Below, piece by piece: positions 35,194-43,374 of a stretch of 64,000 bases of DNA. Below the pieces are notes generated by a model. The model worked only from the letters and a program-made list of their open reading frames with translations. It was not told the DNA's origin and made no database searches. A program made the translations under genes and the position numbers. This DNA is from an uncultured Alphaproteobacteria bacterium (GTDB taxonomy: Bacteria; Pseudomonadota; Alphaproteobacteria; UBA2966). Where the stretch lies: the NCBI GenBank assembly GCA_958295725.1, contig OY282368.1:3134365-3198364 (forward strand). The letters run 5' to 3'. Within the stretch, counting starts at the first letter, position 1, and each line of letters begins with the position of its first letter.

Positions 35194-35850
35194 TCAAATC
35201 GCATCCGATCCCGCTCCTCCGATCAGAAGATCCGCGCCGATGCTGTCCGCGATCTTGGACGCGGGCGCCTTCACCGAGTCCCGCGCCAAGTGAGCGTATC
35301 GCGCCGTCGTCTGAACCTGTGTATGTCCGAGCAACTTCCCGATCATCGGCAGGCTCTCGCCCAGCGCCAGCGCGCGAGAGGCGAAGCTGTGCCGCAAGTC
35401 GTGGATGCGCACGTCGCCCAAACCGGCGCGCGCCCGGATGCGCCGCCAGGGATGCTGCAGGTCGGTGAGATGGGCCCCCGGCTTCCTGCCGGCAATGACC
35501 CAGGGATTGTCCGGGTCGCGGGGCAGGGCGGCGAGCACGCCCGCCACCGCCCGCGACAGCGGCACCATCCGCGCGCCGGTCTTGCTGTCCGGCAACCGCA
35601 GTTCGCCCGCCTCCAGGTCCACGTTTTCCCAACGAAGCGTCTGGATCTCGCCCAGTCGGCACCCTGTCAGCATCAGCAGGCGGATGGCGGTCACCGCCGA
35701 GAGCGCTTCCGAGCCCTCGGCCTCGACCTCGCTCAGCACCTGTCCCAGCCGGCGGAACTCGTCCTCCGTCAGAAACCGCTCCCGCTTGTGCTCCTTGTAC
35801 TTCTCCACGAACCGGCAAGGGTTCGCGCCGTCTTTCCGCAGTCCCCAGGC
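35194..35850 (-). pseudogene. Tyrosine-type site-specific integrase, N-terminally truncated
   Basis: Only the catalytic half remains, from EAWGLRKDGANPCR to the stop. It has LTGCRLGEIQTLRWENVD (first catalytic Arg), the SKTG Lys region, HDLRHSFASRAL (H-R pair), GKLLGHTQVQTTARYAHL (His and the Tyr nucleophile). At about 35850 the coding text runs into the antisense of a tRNA 3' half, so the arm-binding and core-binding domains are gone. The open frame continues to 36030 but those residues are not integrase. Cleavage chemistry may survive. Site recognition probably does not. Confidence 0.87.
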
Positions 35851-35894
35851 TTCAAACCTGAAGGTCGCAGGCTCGAATCCTGCCCCCGCAACCA
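35846..35894 (+). tRNA. 3' half of an initiator-type tRNA (partial, att-like)
   Basis: The stretch has an anticodon-arm-like CAGG-loop-CCTG, variable loop AGGTC, T-arm GCAGG/CCTGC, acceptor 3' strand CCCCGCA and ACCA. This matches the 3' half of alphaproteobacterial initiator tRNA. The 5' half (CGCGGGG and D-arm) is absent, replaced by integrase sequence. The anticodon loop reads CTTCAAA instead of CTCATAA, and the T-loop has C for the usual first T. It looks like one side of an integration site and not a working tRNA. Confidence 0.72.
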
Positions 35895-35901
35895 CCGCAG
35901 G

Positions 35902-35934
35902 CCCCTGGAAACGTTGACGTTTCCGGGGGTTTTT
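35902..35934 (+). terminator. Rho-independent terminator behind the tRNA fragment
   Basis: CCCC-T-GGAAACG pairs with CGTTTCC-GGGG around a TTGA loop, followed by a T-run. It is probably the original terminator of the tRNA gene whose 5' half is lost. Confidence 0.85.
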
Positions 35935-35963
35935 GATTCCTGTCCCGTGAACCCGTTCCTGGC

Positions 35964-35992
35964 GCCGTAAGCATACCGTAAGCGGATTCAAT
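35964..35992 (+). repeat. 29-bp inverted repeat, left copy
   Basis: An exact reverse complement of 38933-38961. Each copy contains two CTTACGG/CCGTAAG units separated by TATG/CATA. Flanking bases differ, so the match is limited to 29 bp. Confidence 0.92.
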
Positions 35993-36226
35993 TCAACTCC
36001 GGCGCACGTCAGCGCGGTTTCGGCACCCATATCTCATACAACTTCGGGCCATTGGCGTCGTCGAAAGCGCCACCCCTCCCCTCGACCTCTCCCGCTTCTC
36101 TCTGGCCAGTCCCGCCTTGCGCCGCCAGGAGTCGGAGCCGGGCCGGGGGTCCGGGCGAAGGCTGGACGCCGAGGGGCGTTCGGGCCGCACCTTCCCTCGC
36201 TTCCGCAATCCCGCCCGGAGCCCGTC

Positions 36227-36970
36227 ATGCCCGACCCCGATACCTTCTCCGCCGACTACTCGCTGCGCCCCGGCGAACTCGCCGATACCCTCGCGCTTCT
36301 GGTGGAGGCGCGCCAGCCGGCCATCGTCTGGGGGCCGCCCGGATGCGCCAAGTCCCAGATCGCCCAACAGGTCGCCGCCGACGCGGGGCGCGAGTACATC
36401 GACGTCCGCGCCCTGTTGCTCGATCCGGTCGACCTGCGCGGCATCCCGTGGCGCGACGGTCATGACCGCACCCGCTGGGCGCCGCCCGCCTTCCTGCCGC
36501 CCTCGGACGCGGACGGGCGTTGGCTCGTCAACCTCGAGGAACTGCCCTCGGCCGTGCCCATGGTCCAAGCCGCCTTGTACCAGCTCGTCCTCGACCGCCG
36601 CTGCGGCGAGTACGAACTCCCCGACGGCGCGGCGCTGATCGCCTGCGGCAACCGCGAGACCGACCGCGGCGTCGTCCACCGCATGCCGACGCCGCTCGCC
36701 TCCCGCTTCGTCCACCTGGAGATCCGCGTCGACGCGCCCGACTGGTGCGCCTGGGGCGCGGGGAACGGCATCGCGCCCGAGGTCCTGTTCTTCGTCCAGA
36801 TGCGCCCCGAGCTGTTGCACGACTTCGACCCCCGGTCGGCGGAGAAGGCCTTCCCCTGTCCGCGGACCTGGGAGTTCGTCTCCAACATCGTGCATCGCCG
36901 CAACGGCCTCGATCCGGCTGCCGAGCGCGCCCTGTTCCGGGGCGCCGTCGGCGAGGCCGCCGCCCGCGCC
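36227..36970 (+). pseudogene. MoxR-type AAA+ ATPase, C-terminally truncated
   Basis: It has Walker A WGPPGCAKSQI near residue 37, the ALLLDPVDLRGIPW segment and a Walker B LVNLEELPSA, then ACGNRETDRGVVHRMPTPLASRF with the sensor region. These are features of MoxR-like chaperones that work with VWA proteins. The family text stops at FRGAVGEAAA (about 36965). The open frame continues to 37009 as the antisense of the Calx-beta gene, so the C-terminus is lost. The upstream 36031-36226 holds no gene that I recognise. Confidence 0.82.
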
Positions 36971-38510
36971 CAGCCCGACCGCGAACGTCCGGCAACACAG
37001 ACTCGTTGATCCTCTTCAACCGCGCCCGCGCCTCCGCCAGAGCCGGCTTCACCTCGATGTCGAACGTCAAGGACACCGTCTCGTCGTCCCCGTCCGTCGC
37101 CGTCCAGGTGTAGGTCACCCGCCCGGACTCCTTCTCCGGCGTCCCGAACAGCAGACGATCGCGCAGCTTGACGCCCGGCGGCAGATCCGGCGTCAGCGTA
37201 TAGCGCAACGTCCCGTCGCCGCCCTTCGCCGCCGGAAGCGTCACCACCGGATCGATCGCCTCGTCCACCGTGAACATCAGATCCTTCTGGGTGGTGTCGA
37301 ACTTCGGCTTCGTGTTCGCGTACCCCGCCGCGAACGGCGAGGTCTTCTCCACCGTCGCGCACACCCGCGACCGCGACTCGTCCCAGTCGTCCGAATCCAA
37401 ATTCGTCACCGCCGTCCAGGAGCCGTCCGTGTAGCGCAGCAGCTTCATCCCCCGGCCGGACACCCGGCCTGCCGCGTCCCGCATCCCCTCCGGCGGCTTC
37501 AGGCACAGCTTCACGCCCCCCGCCGGCATCGGGACCACCTTCACGTCCACCATCGCGCGCTCGTCCCCATGGGCCAGGCTGAAGGACCCGCTCTCCCGCG
37601 GCACCTCATCCCCGACGGGCTTGAACGTCATGGACACCGCCTCATTCAGGTTCGACGGCAGGTCGATCTCCACGCCCGCCGGAACCCCGAGCGCCACCAC
37701 CGTGACCCGCTGGCCGTTGACGACATAGATGTTCTCGATCTGCGTCGTCGTCCCCGCCGGCACCGCGATGCGGGTGCCGTCGGCCACCGCAACCGACAGT
37801 GCGCCCGTCACCCCGTCGTAGCCGCCGTCCCGGGCACGGTAGCTCAGCGGCGCCACCGGATCGGCCAGACCGTCGCCGGCCGCCGCCGTCACCGTCACCG
37901 GCTGCCACGTGCTCCAGCTCGTCGTCGTGAAGGTCAGGCTGGCGGGGTTCACCGTCACGGCCAGACGATCCGAGGGGACGAGCGTCACCGTCACCGGCCC
38001 GGTCGGCTCCGAGGCCAGCGCCACCGTGTACGAGGCCGAGCTCCCCGCCGCCACTTCGAGCACCCTCGAGCGATCGAAGTCCGGATCCTCCGCCCGCGCG
38101 AACGCCAACCCCTTCTCGTCGTCGTTCTCGATCGTCAGCTCCGCCCCGGTCACCGCGCCTGCGCCCCAGTCGTTCGCCGCCGTGCCCGTCACCCTCCGTC
38201 TTGTCCGCCGCGTCCACCTTGTTGTCCACCGCTGTGATCGTCACCGTGCCGCTGCTCGAAATACTCCCCGCCGCGATGGTCACCGTCATCGCAGCGCTCA
38301 GCGTGTAGTCGCCCGCCACCGCCGGGGCCTCCGGCGCGGCCTCCACCGTCACCGTCGTCGCCGCGCCCGACGGGTGCGACAGCGTCGCCGTCACCGTCGT
38401 CGAGCCCCCGTCCTCCGCGATGGCGCTGTCCGCCACCGCCAGCGCCACCGTCGGCGTCGCCTCGTCGTCGGTAATGGTCAGCGTCACACTCGACGGCGCC
38501 CGTCTCCGGA
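36965..38510 (-). pseudogene. Calx-beta/adhesion-type surface protein, internal fragment with a frameshift
   Basis: Upstream part: SVTLTITDDEATPTVALAV and ATLSHPSGAATTVTVE, a Calx-beta repeat. The frame changes near 38195-38205, then GAELTIENDDEKGLAFAR starts another repeat. A Ser/Thr-rich region, a domain with WTAVTNLDSDDWDESRSRVC, and a putative-Ig-like DATVSLTF-type domain follow. The fragment ends at RARLKRINESVLP, a usual lead-in to further repeats, where it meets the truncated MoxR gene. Both termini are missing. The whole protein was probably a very large secreted adhesin. Confidence 0.78.
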
Positions 38511-38524
38511 GGCTGTCATCGCGC

Positions 38525-38715
38525 TGGATCGAAACCGGGACGGGCGCCAGCGGCGCGCGCAACCTTTTCGAGGGTTCCGGCGGAGGGATGGGCGCGACCG
38601 CTCTCAAGCCGGGCTGCATGCGTCGTTCCGTTCCGCGAGCTCGGCTTGCGTGAGCCTGGCGCGTGTGCGGGCCTCGATGAGAGAGCGGGAGAGGTCGAAC
38701 TCCGGGCCAAGCCGG
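38525..38715 (-). pseudogene. HigA-like XRE-family antitoxin relic
   Basis: The minus strand reads FDLSRSLIEARTRARLTQAELAER in one frame, then RLESGRAHPSAGTLEKVARA in another. Together they make a helix-turn-helix of XRE type, with the residues between (normally about a dozen around TQPAIA) deleted or altered. The usual partner is a Gp49-like toxin, found here as a fragment at 34986. Between them lie the integrase and adhesin fragments. Confidence 0.75.
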
Positions 38716-38798
38716 CTTCGGCGGCGGCAGACCCTTGGCATCGGACTGGAAGGTCGTCTCGCTCGGGCTACGCCGATACCGGTGCGAGCGAAATCCCC

Positions 38799-38815
38799 TG
38801 TCCCGAACCGGGACA
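38799..38815 (+). repeat. Variant 17-bp palindrome (IS481-tip-like)
   Basis: TGTCCCG-AAC-CGGGACA is a palindrome like that at 4367 but with one compensating base-pair change (T-A to C-G). It may be the tip of a diverged IS481-like element. No transposase remains next to it. Confidence 0.6.
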
Positions 38816-39026
38816 CTCCGTTTGGTCTTGGAACGCAACCTGCTACATTGCCGTCGGGCGGAGGCCGACCGAACGCTTGCCCATATGATCGAACCCTTAC
38901 GACAGGAGTGCGCCCGGATGCGTCGGCATTGCATTGAATCCGCTTACGGTATGCTTACGGCAACACAATGTCGCCATGGCGTCTCGACATCGCTCGTTCC
39001 GGGAAATGCTTTATTGACAGATAGAT
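38816..39026. promoter_or_regulatory. Leader region of hydantoinase-like gene
   Basis: A gene-free stretch that holds the right copy of the 29-bp repeat. It ends with an AT-rich GCTTTATTGACAGATAGATATGAC that leads straight into ATG 39027. No exact promoter can be fixed from one sequence. Confidence 0.35.
38933..38961 (-). repeat. 29-bp inverted repeat, right copy
   Basis: An exact reverse complement of 35964-35992. It lies 65 bp before the hydantoinase-like gene. The two copies bound a 2.94-kb interval of gene fragments. Confidence 0.92.
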
Positions 39027-41081
39027 ATGACAGTGTCGCAAGCTAGATACCACGTCGGCGTGGACGTGGGCGGAACCTTCACCGACGTTCTTTGTTACGA
39101 CCCCACGGAAAAGCGATTCCTGTCCGCCAAGGTGCCCTCCCTCCCTGGCGAACAATGGCGCGGCGTGCTGGACGCGCTCGAAGCGCTCGGGATCGAGTAC
39201 GGGGCCATCGTCGCGTTCGTGCACGGCACTACCATCGCGACGAACGCGCTTCTCGAACGTAAGGGCGCGAGGACAGGGCTGGTCACCACAGAGGGATTCC
39301 GCGACGTGCTGGAGATCGGCAAGTGCCGGCGTTTGATCGGCGGGTTGTTCGACATCAAGTTCGTCCGTCCCGCGCCGCTGGTGAATCGCGACATTCGCCT
39401 CGAGGTTCCGGAGCGGACCGCCGCCGACGGCGAGATCCTGCGGACGGTCGCGGACATCGATTTCTCCGAGGTCGTCGAGAAGTTCAACGCCGAAGGCGTC
39501 GAGGCGGTCGCGGTCTGTTTTCTGAATTCCTATGTGAACGGGGAGAACGAACGGGCGGCGGCGGCGGCGTTGTCGAAGCTTATGAACGGCGCGCATATCT
39601 GCACGTCCTCGGGAGTAGTGCGCGAGCGCGGCGAGTTCGAGCGCTTTTCCACCGCCGTGCTGAACGCTTACCTGACCCCGAACTTCATCGACTATCTCGA
39701 CACCCTCGCCGACGAACTCGAAGGGCGCGGCGTGTCGGCGCCGGTCAACATCATGGGGTCCAACGGCGGCGCCATGACCCTCGAAAAGGCGCGCGAGTTC
39801 GCGGTCAACACGTTCCTGTCGGGTCCGGTCGGCGGTGTCGGCGGCGCGGTGCGGGTCTCCGAGCTCGCCGACCAGCGCGACGTCATCACCTTCGACATGG
39901 GAGGCACCAGCACCGACGTGGCGTTGGTCTCCGATCTCAGCCCACGCATCTCTCACGCCAACCAGATCGACGCTTATCCGCTCCAGATGCCGCAACTCGA
40001 CATCCATTCCATCGGCGCCGGCGGCGGCAGCATCGTCTGGGTGCGCCCAGACGGCACTCTCGAAGTCGGCCCCCAAAGCGCCGGCGCGGTACCCGGCCCG
40101 GCCTGCTATCGACGTGGCGGCGTCGACCCCACGATCTCGGACGCCAACCTGTTGATGGGACGGCTCCCGACCGAGCGCAAGCTGTCGGGCGGACTCGTGC
40201 TGTCCCGCGAGTTGGCGGAAAAGGCTTTCCAGAACCTCGCGGAGAAGCTCGGGGTCGCGGACGCCGATCCGGTCAAGCTCGCCGACTCGGTCCTGCGCAT
40301 CGCCGTCGCGAAGATGGCGGGCGCCGTGCGCGAGGTTTCCGTGCACCGGGGTTACGACCCCCGCGACTTCACCATGGTCGGGTTCGGCGGCGCCGGTCCG
40401 ATGCATGTCTTCCTCGTCGCCGAGGAACTCGGCATCGCCAACGTGATCGTGCCTCGCTTCCCCGGCCATTTGTCGGCGCTCGGCCAACTGCTGGCCGATC
40501 AGCGCCGCGACTACGCCGATCCCTTCAAGGCCCGGCTGGGAGAGATCGATTCGAAGGATCTGCGGGGCCGCTTCGGGGCGCTGCGCGAGACCGGCGCGAG
40601 TGAACTGAACGGCAACGGGTTCGGCCCCGACCGCCGGGAGTTCGAATACGTCTGCGACATGCGGTACGTCGGCCAGTCATTCACCCTGCGCATTCCCTGG
40701 CGACCGGACTGGACGTCGAACGAACCGCTTCGCGACGCGTTCAACGAGCGGCACGAGCGGACGTTCGGCTACGCCGACAAGGACAACGACGCCGAGATCA
40801 CCACCATCCGCCTCACGGCGGTCGGCGTGGTCGACAAGACCGAGCTCGGCTTCGAGACCGAGTCTCCCGGCGATCCGCTGCTCGAGAAACGCCGAGCCTG
40901 GTTCAACGGAGAATGGGTCGATTGCCCGATCTACGACCGGGCGCGCATGCGGCCCGGGTACGGGTTTACGGGTCCCGGCATCGTCGAAGAGGCGGGAGGG
41001 ACGTCGGTCGCGCCGCCCGGCTGGCGCGCGCGCCTCCATGACTCGGGCGCCCTGGTCTGCGAATATGAGGACCGAGGCTGA
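39027..41081 (+). CDS. Hydantoinase/oxoprolinase family protein (HyuA-like)
   Basis: A 684-residue ATP-dependent amidohydrolase or carboxylase-type subunit. The N-terminal HyuA_N actin-like domain begins VGVDVGGTFTDVLCYD and has FVHGTTIATNALLERKGA. The second domain has TFDMGGTSTDVAL and IGAGGGSIVWV, then GPACYRRGG. The C-terminal domain carries VPRFPGHLSALGQL. HyuA is normally followed by HyuB. Here an aminotransferase follows instead, and no HyuB is in the window. HyuA-like proteins also act in acetone carboxylases and related systems, so the reaction is open. Confidence 0.9.
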   Translation: MTVSQARYHVGVDVGGTFTDVLCYDPTEKRFLSAKVPSLPGEQWRGVLDALEALGIEYGAIVAFVHGTTIATNALLERKGARTGLVTTEGFRDVLEIGKCRRLIGGLFDIKFVRPAPLVNRDIRLEVPERTAADGEILRTVADIDFSEVVEKFNAEGVEAVAVCFLNSYVNGENERAAAAALSKLMNGAHICTSSGVVRERGEFERFSTAVLNAYLTPNFIDYLDTLADELEGRGVSAPVNIMGSNGGAMTLEKAREFAVNTFLSGPVGGVGGAVRVSELADQRDVITFDMGGTSTDVALVSDLSPRISHANQIDAYPLQMPQLDIHSIGAGGGSIVWVRPDGTLEVGPQSAGAVPGPACYRRGGVDPTISDANLLMGRLPTERKLSGGLVLSRELAEKAFQNLAEKLGVADADPVKLADSVLRIAVAKMAGAVREVSVHRGYDPRDFTMVGFGGAGPMHVFLVAEELGIANVIVPRFPGHLSALGQLLADQRRDYADPFKARLGEIDSKDLRGRFGALRETGASELNGNGFGPDRREFEYVCDMRYVGQSFTLRIPWRPDWTSNEPLRDAFNERHERTFGYADKDNDAEITTIRLTAVGVVDKTELGFETESPGDPLLEKRRAWFNGEWVDCPIYDRARMRPGYGFTGPGIVEEAGGTSVAPPGWRARLHDSGALVCEYEDRG

Positions 41082-41126
41082 GCCGCCCCGTCACCGTCGC
41101 CGCAAACGATGGGAAGGAATCCACAT

Positions 41127-42488
41127 ATGAGCCAACCCGAAGCGATTGCCGCGCAAACCGGAGACCGCCTTGGCGTGCGCGGCATGAAGGAGTACTACGA
41201 GATCGCCGAGCGGGTGCTGCCCGGCGCGGGCCTCGCTGTCTACTCCAACCCGGACGACATCCGCTTCGTCGTGCACAAAGGGGAAGGCGCCAAACTCCAG
41301 GACGTCGACGGAAAGTGGTACATCGATTATTCGATGGCGGCGTCCGTCAACATTCTGGGACATGCCCACCCGGCGATCGCCGACGCGATGAGCGACCAGC
41401 TCACGCGGGGTCACCTCCACTTCGGCAACCTCAACGTCCCGGTGATCGAACTCGCCAGGGAGCTCGTCGACGCCATCCCCTGCGCCGAGATGGTAGTGTT
41501 CGGCTCCACGGGCTCCGAGGCGAACGCCTATGCATTGCGGCTCGCGCGCTCCTTCACGGGCCGCGACAAGGTCATGAAATTCGAGGGTGCCTACCACGGG
41601 GCGCACGACTATTCGGCAATCAGCACGTTCGGCGGCGGGACCACCGGCGCGCCCCACATCGCCAACTTCCCCCACGGCATCGCCGACGGCGCCGGCATCC
41701 CGCGGGCCGTCCAGGACACGGTCCTCGTCGCGCCGTTCAACGATCTCGAGGCGGTGCGCAGGATCATGGAGGAACACGCGGGCGAGATCGCGGCCGTCAC
41801 CACCGAGACCGTGCAACGCAATATCCCGCCGCATCCCGACTTCCACCGGGGTCTGCGCGGCCTCTGCGACGAGTTCGACATCCTCCTCATCTACGACGAG
41901 GTGGTCTCGGGCTTCCGCATGTCCTATGGCGGCGGCCAGGAGTATTACGGAGTGACGCCCGATCTCGCCGCATACGGCAAGATCATCGGCGGTGGAGCGG
42001 CCTTGTCCGCGGTCGCCGGGCGGGCGGAGATCGTCGGTCAGGCGAATCCGCGCCGCCGCGGAGAGGACGACTACGTGTTCGTCAACGGCACCCACTGCGG
42101 CAACCCGCTGGCCGCGGCCGCCGGCCTCGCCTGTCTGCGCGAACTCAAGAAGCCCGGCGCCTATGACTGGCTGAACGGCCAGGCCGAGAACATGCGTCGA
42201 GAAGCCCAGAAGGTGTTCGACCGGCACGACATGCCGGTCCTCTCCTACGGAGTCGCTTCGTACTGGAACATCCTGTTCCGCGATGCCCCGCCGCGGAACC
42301 AGGCGGACATGGACGCCACCGGCGACCTGAAGGCGAGCAAGGAATTCGACATGGAGCTCGTCCGCCAGGGTATCTACGTTCTGCCCATCAACCGACGTTA
42401 CTTCTCGCTCGCCCACGACGACGAGATCCTGGAGGAGAGCCTGCAGCGGATCGACGCGGCCTGTCGCGCCTGGACGACCCGGCATTAG
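41127..42488 (+). CDS. Class III PLP aminotransferase (glutamate-1-semialdehyde aminomutase-like)
   Basis: A 453-residue fold-type I PLP enzyme. It has DVDGKWYIDYSMAASVNILG, the cofactor-side FGSTGSEANAYALRLAR, EGAYHGAHD, the Asp that binds the pyridine in LLIYDEVVSGFRMSYGG, and the Schiff-base Lys in AAYGKIIGGGAAL. Despite likeness to GSA aminomutase it is probably not HemL, because it lies in a gene set with a hydantoinase and a decarboxylase-like protein. ATG 41127 is chosen over 41109 for its good ribosome-binding site GGAAGG. Confidence 0.9.
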   Translation: MSQPEAIAAQTGDRLGVRGMKEYYEIAERVLPGAGLAVYSNPDDIRFVVHKGEGAKLQDVDGKWYIDYSMAASVNILGHAHPAIADAMSDQLTRGHLHFGNLNVPVIELARELVDAIPCAEMVVFGSTGSEANAYALRLARSFTGRDKVMKFEGAYHGAHDYSAISTFGGGTTGAPHIANFPHGIADGAGIPRAVQDTVLVAPFNDLEAVRRIMEEHAGEIAAVTTETVQRNIPPHPDFHRGLRGLCDEFDILLIYDEVVSGFRMSYGGGQEYYGVTPDLAAYGKIIGGGAALSAVAGRAEIVGQANPRRRGEDDYVFVNGTHCGNPLAAAAGLACLRELKKPGAYDWLNGQAENMRREAQKVFDRHDMPVLSYGVASYWNILFRDAPPRNQADMDATGDLKASKEFDMELVRQGIYVLPINRRYFSLAHDDEILEESLQRIDAACRAWTTRH

Positions 42489-42500
42489 AACGGGTCCGGT

Positions 42501-43271
42501 TTGACTGGAACCGCTCCGGCATCCTTCGCCGTCCGCGGCGGCGGACCGCCGGTCGACGCCTCCGGCCGCCTCATCGTCGCGCTCGACGTTCCCACCGTCG
42601 CCGAGGCGCGCGAGATCGCGTGCGCGCTCGACGGTATCGTCACGTTCTACAAGATCGGCCTGCATCTCCAGTGGGACGGCGACGTCCAGCCCTTCATCCG
42701 GGAACTGCTCGGAACCGGCCGGCGGGTCTTCGTCGACTACAAGTACGCCGACATCGGAGCGACCATGCGAGGCGGCGTGGCTGGCGCGAGTCGGGTCGGG
42801 GCGACCTTCCTGACCATTCAGGGTAGCGGCGAGGCCACCGACCGGGCGATCGGGGCCGCCCTGAAGGGGCGCGGCGATGCCGCGTATCCGAAGCTCCTGC
42901 TCGTGACGGTGTTGACCAGCGTCGACGACGCCGACGTGGCGGCCCTCGGTCGCCATCGGATGGTGGCCGACCTGGCCGTGGAACGGGCTTCACGCGCCAT
43001 AAACGCCGGCCTGGACGGCGTCGTCGCGTCGGGATGCGAGGCGGCGGCGATCCGCGCCGTGGCGCCCGAAGGCTTCGTCATCGTCACCCCGGGCGTGCGG
43101 CCGGCGTCGGTGGCCGGCGACGACCAGAAGCGTACCGCGACCCCCTCCGCGGCCATTGCCGCGGGGGCCGACTACCTCGTGGTGGGGCGACCGATCATCG
43201 CCCGGGACGACCGGCGCGCCGCCGCCGAGGCCATCATCGCCGAGATGCGGTCGGCCTTCGGGGCGCGGTGA
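42501..43271 (+). CDS. Orotidine-5'-phosphate decarboxylase-like protein
   Basis: A 256-residue TIM-barrel protein of the OMP decarboxylase suprafamily. It starts at TTG 42501, 12 bp behind the aminotransferase. LIVALDVP and the DxKxxD signature VDYKYADIG are present, as are VTPGVRP and the phosphate-binding GADYLVVGRPI. The strand after the signature reads FLTIQGSG where usual PyrF has TVH-type text, and the N-terminus has about 20 extra residues. It may be a true PyrF or a paralogue that decarboxylates another compound within this gene set. Confidence 0.8.
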   Translation: MTGTAPASFAVRGGGPPVDASGRLIVALDVPTVAEAREIACALDGIVTFYKIGLHLQWDGDVQPFIRELLGTGRRVFVDYKYADIGATMRGGVAGASRVGATFLTIQGSGEATDRAIGAALKGRGDAAYPKLLLVTVLTSVDDADVAALGRHRMVADLAVERASRAINAGLDGVVASGCEAAAIRAVAPEGFVIVTPGVRPASVAGDDQKRTATPSAAIAAGADYLVVGRPIIARDDRRAAAEAIIAEMRSAFGAR

Positions 43272-43374
43272 GGCAACCCGGCTTGTGGCCGAATCCCGAT
43301 TGCGATAGATACCGGTCTCGGCTGGCCCGAAGGCGCGAGTCCGGAATTCGCGCTCCCCAGAACGAGGAAGAGCC

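Noticed and set aside
35846..35894. A selenocysteine tRNA (TCA in the loop)
   Set aside because: tRNA-Sec has a long variable arm and an 8-bp acceptor stem. This piece has a short variable loop and the initiator-type 3' end, and its 5' half is missing.
35850..36030. N-terminal extension of the integrase
   Set aside because: These codons are the antisense of the tRNA fragment, its terminator and the 29-bp repeat, not integrase sequence.
4367..38815. 17-bp palindromes as operators of a transcription factor
   Set aside because: Two of them are clearly the outer tip of an IS481-like end. None is placed as an operator of an intact gene. Kept as IS tips, with the target-site alternative noted.
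37642..38934. Long minus-strand frame upstream of the adhesin fragment
   Set aside because: Only 38200-38510 gives Calx-beta text. The upstream part covers the antitoxin relic in a wrong frame.
41127..42488. Housekeeping hemL
   Set aside because: The enzyme has class III aminotransferase text, but its neighbours and several segments differ from tetrapyrrole genes. The call is kept general.
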